The translations under genes were made by a program, and so were the position numbers. The notes under the pieces are model-generated. The model saw only the letters and a program-made list of their open reading frames with translations. It searched no databases and was not told the DNA's origin. This document shows, piece after piece, positions 62,145 to 64,000 of a stretch of DNA of 64,000 nt (the stretch's first letter is position 1; each line of letters starts with the position of its first letter). The stretch is from an uncultured Lachnospiraceae bacterium (GTDB lineage Bacteria; Bacillota; Clostridia; Lachnospirales; Lachnospiraceae): assembly GCA_900319245.1 (NCBI GenBank), contig ONNQ01000003.1:62001-126000 (forward strand). Direction: 5' to 3'.

Positions 62145-63704
62145 GTCCTTCTCCAGTTCGAACCAGAAGGCGACTCCGTTGTCGTAATTAATGACGCCGT
62201 ACTCCTGGTGCATCTGGTCCATGATCGCCTTGACGATCGACAGGCCGACGCCTGATCCTCCATACTCCCTGGTCCTTGCCTTGTCCACTTTGTAGAATTT
62301 CTCCCACAGATGCGGCAGAGACGCTTCCGGGATCGGATCGCCGGTGTTGAAGACTACGACTCGAACACAATTTTCCTTCTCTTCAAAATGAATGTCAATG
62401 ACTTTTTCACCCTTGCAGTGATTTACTGCGTTAGAGAAGTAATTCATGAAAACCTCTTCCGTCCAGAACTCATCCGCCCACACATACAGAGGCGGCCTCT
62501 TCTGTATTTTGACCCGGATGTCCTTCTTCTGGGCCAAAAGATCGGCGTTCTGCAGACACCCTTCCACAAACCCGACGATATCGAAACGGACCATGGCAAA
62601 CTCCGTCTTGCCAAACTCCAGCTGATTCAGCGACAAGAGCTTGGTGACGATCTGATTCATCTTGTCCGCTTCATCGACGATCACGTCGGTATAAAAGACG
62701 GCGCTCTGCGGATTGTCCGCGACGCCCTCCGCGAGGCCCTCCGCGTATCCCTTGATCAGGGCCAGCGGCGTCTTGAGCTCGTGGGTGACGTTAGAGAGAA
62801 ACTCGCGGCGCATCTCCTCGGTCTTCTCTTTGCGCTCGATATCCTCTCTGAGCTCATTATTGGCTGTCTTGAGCTCCGAAATCGTTCTTTCCAGGATTTC
62901 CGACAGCTCGTTGATATTCTCTCCCAGCTCTGCAATCTCTGTGCGGCTCTCCCCCTTATATTTGGCGCTGAAGTCCAGGTTCTTCATGCGGGAGGAAATC
63001 TCCGTCAGCTCCCTGATGGGTTCCGTGAGCCTTGTGGCCAGCAGCAGCGCGATCAGAGCGCCCAGAAGCGATATGGCAATGCCGATGTATCCCATGAAGC
63101 GATTGGCGATCGCCGAACTGTTGTGAATACTCTCCAGAGCGGTCCGAAGCAGGCAGAAGCTTCCGTCATCCATGACGCCGAACAATTCCATGGTTTTAAG
63201 GTCCATGCGGCTGTCATAGATAATCCGGATACTGTAGGCCTCTTCACTGACCAGCTCGTCGACCAAATAGTAGCGGCTCGAAATGGTATCCCGCTCTTCC
63301 AGATCCGGCGTCTTGCCAAACAGGTTGTCCCACAGCCGGCTGCCCATCGCGGCACTATCCGTGGAGTGGAGCTTCACCGTCGCGCTCTCCGCGTCCATGA
63401 CGATCAGGCTGATGTTCTCGATGCCGGCGCTGCGTTTGACCTGCTCGTCAAACTCATCCGAATCGATGGAATTGTTGACGGCCGCCGCATTCACTGTATC
63501 ATACATCTGGGTCAGTGCGATCCGCTTCTCCCGGATGTAATACCGTTCCAAAAAGGTGCTGTTGATGATCCAGCAGGACCCGATGGCGCCCAGCATCAGG
63601 AAAAAGAATATGATGGTGAATTGGAGCCGCAGCGAATAGCGGGGCTTGTTTTCTTTATGATTTTTTTCTTTATACTTTTCTTTTCTGTGCTCCGAACGAT
63701 TCAC
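62124..63704 (-). CDS. Sensor histidine kinase with HAMP domain (PhoR-like)
   Basis: The 526-residue kinase has a membrane helix at about 28-48, an extracellular domain of about 150 residues, a second helix near 203-223, a HAMP region (LTEPIRELTEISSRM) and a long coiled coil. The H-box is FLSNVTHELKTPLALIKGY. The ATPase domain shows MNYFSNAVNHC, NTGDPIP and GGSGVGLSIVKAIM. The start is a GTG at 63704 with GAGG eight bases upstream; a GTG at 63713 overlaps that site. It pairs with the OmpR-type regulator at the right edge. Confidence 0.93.
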   Translation of the reverse strand: MNRSEHRKEKYKEKNHKENKPRYSLRLQFTIIFFFLMLGAIGSCWIINSTFLERYYIREKRIALTQMYDTVNAAAVNNSIDSDEFDEQVKRSAGIENISLIVMDAESATVKLHSTDSAAMGSRLWDNLFGKTPDLEERDTISSRYYLVDELVSEEAYSIRIIYDSRMDLKTMELFGVMDDGSFCLLRTALESIHNSSAIANRFMGYIGIAISLLGALIALLLATRLTEPIRELTEISSRMKNLDFSAKYKGESRTEIAELGENINELSEILERTISELKTANNELREDIERKEKTEEMRREFLSNVTHELKTPLALIKGYAEGLAEGVADNPQSAVFYTDVIVDEADKMNQIVTKLLSLNQLEFGKTEFAMVRFDIVGFVEGCLQNADLLAQKKDIRVKIQKRPPLYVWADEFWTEEVFMNYFSNAVNHCKGEKVIDIHFEEKENCVRVVVFNTGDPIPEASLPHLWEKFYKVDKARTREYGGSGVGLSIVKAIMDQMHQEYGVINYDNGVAFWFELEKDGQTRKG

Positions 63705-63740
63705 ATCGGTCACCTCTAAAGCGTCATGCGCAGAATCCGC

Positions 63741-64000
63741 TTACGCCTCCAGTTTGTATCCCATACCCCAGATTGTTTTGATCAGCTCCCCCTTGGGGCC
63801 GAGCTTACTTCTGAGCTTTTTCACATGGGTGTCGATGGTTCTGGCGTCGCCAAAATAGTCATAGTTCCACACGTGATTGAGGATCTTTTCTCTGGAGAGC
63901 GCAATCTTGTTGTTCTCCATGAAATAGGTGAGAAGTTCAAACTCCTTGTAGCTCAGCTCTACCGGCTCTCCGTCGATGGTAACCTGATGGGCAGACTTGT
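63741..64000 (-). CDS. OmpR-family response regulator, C-terminal part
   Basis: Eighty-five residues of the winged-helix effector domain are visible: LSYKEFELLTYFMENN, REKILNHVWNYDYFGD, RTIDTHVKKLRSKLG and IWGMGYKLEA at the end. The receiver domain lies beyond the right edge. It is the upstream partner of the kinase gene, 36 bases away. Confidence 0.95.
   Translation of the reverse strand, partial: KSAHQVTIDGEPVELSYKEFELLTYFMENNKIALSREKILNHVWNYDYFGDARTIDTHVKKLRSKLGPKGELIKTIWGMGYKLEA

Overview
The window reads as a piece of a low-to-mid GC Gram-positive chromosome of the class Clostridia, most likely a Lachnospiraceae-type gut anaerobe. The evidence is the gene content (Rex, an NfnAB-type transhydrogenase pair, mannose-family PTS, VaFE/SpaA surface protein, NarL-type kinase linked to substrate-binding proteins, SpoIIIE/FtsK translocase, CsbB/YfhO-type wall glycosylation pair) and the strong AGGAGG ribosome binding sites. 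I infer the family from this content; no rRNA or other phylogenetic marker was available. Almost every gene is on the minus strand. Only an orphan HicB, an ABC-F gene and one SGNH gene run on the plus strand, so replication probably moves from right to left here. I found no tRNA, rRNA, CRISPR array, insertion sequence or phage gene.

Layout. 1-4.8 kb: half of a probable heterodimeric ABC exporter (runs off the left edge), a nuclease-like/DUF2075 ATPase, NudC-type Nudix hydrolase and a YuiD-like membrane protein. 4.9-8.4 kb: a mannose-family PTS operon (IIA, IIB, IIC and a broken IID) followed by a small membrane protein and an HPr-like protein that has lost both phosphorylation sites. 8.5-13.8 kb: a sensing operon with a HAD phosphatase, two membrane-tethered substrate-binding proteins, a histidine kinase and a response regulator. 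13.9-22.7 kb: orphan HicB, proA, two flavoproteins, ybeY-phoH and nfnAB. 22.7-31.7 kb: a run of yebC, a hidden 59-residue acidic protein gene, ftsK and a TPR/chitobiase-like gene, with alr, nnr and rex upstream. 32-38.8 kb: ABC-F, gntR-icd and leuS. 38.9-49 kb: yfhO-csbB, an EF-G paralogue, an LPXTG-like surface protein and a HerA-like ATPase. 49-56 kb: a Dlt-like aminoacylation cluster. 56-64 kb: HAD phosphatase, lysA, ung, pepD, hisF, hisH and a two-component system cut by the right edge.

The most interesting region is 49.0-56.0 kb. It has the parts of a teichoic-acid D-alanylation (Dlt) machine: an adenylation enzyme, a DltC-like carrier with a DSFG motif, an MBOAT acyltransferase and two membrane-anchored SGNH proteins. 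In addition it carries a fold-III PLP decarboxylase between the adenylation and carrier genes. By analogy with BtrI/BtrK in butirosin biosynthesis, this suggests that an amino acid is loaded on the carrier, perhaps decarboxylated there, and transferred to a cell-surface polymer. This is inference; the individual families are clear. Cell-envelope modification is a theme of the window, since csbB-yfhO and the sortase-type surface protein lie close by.
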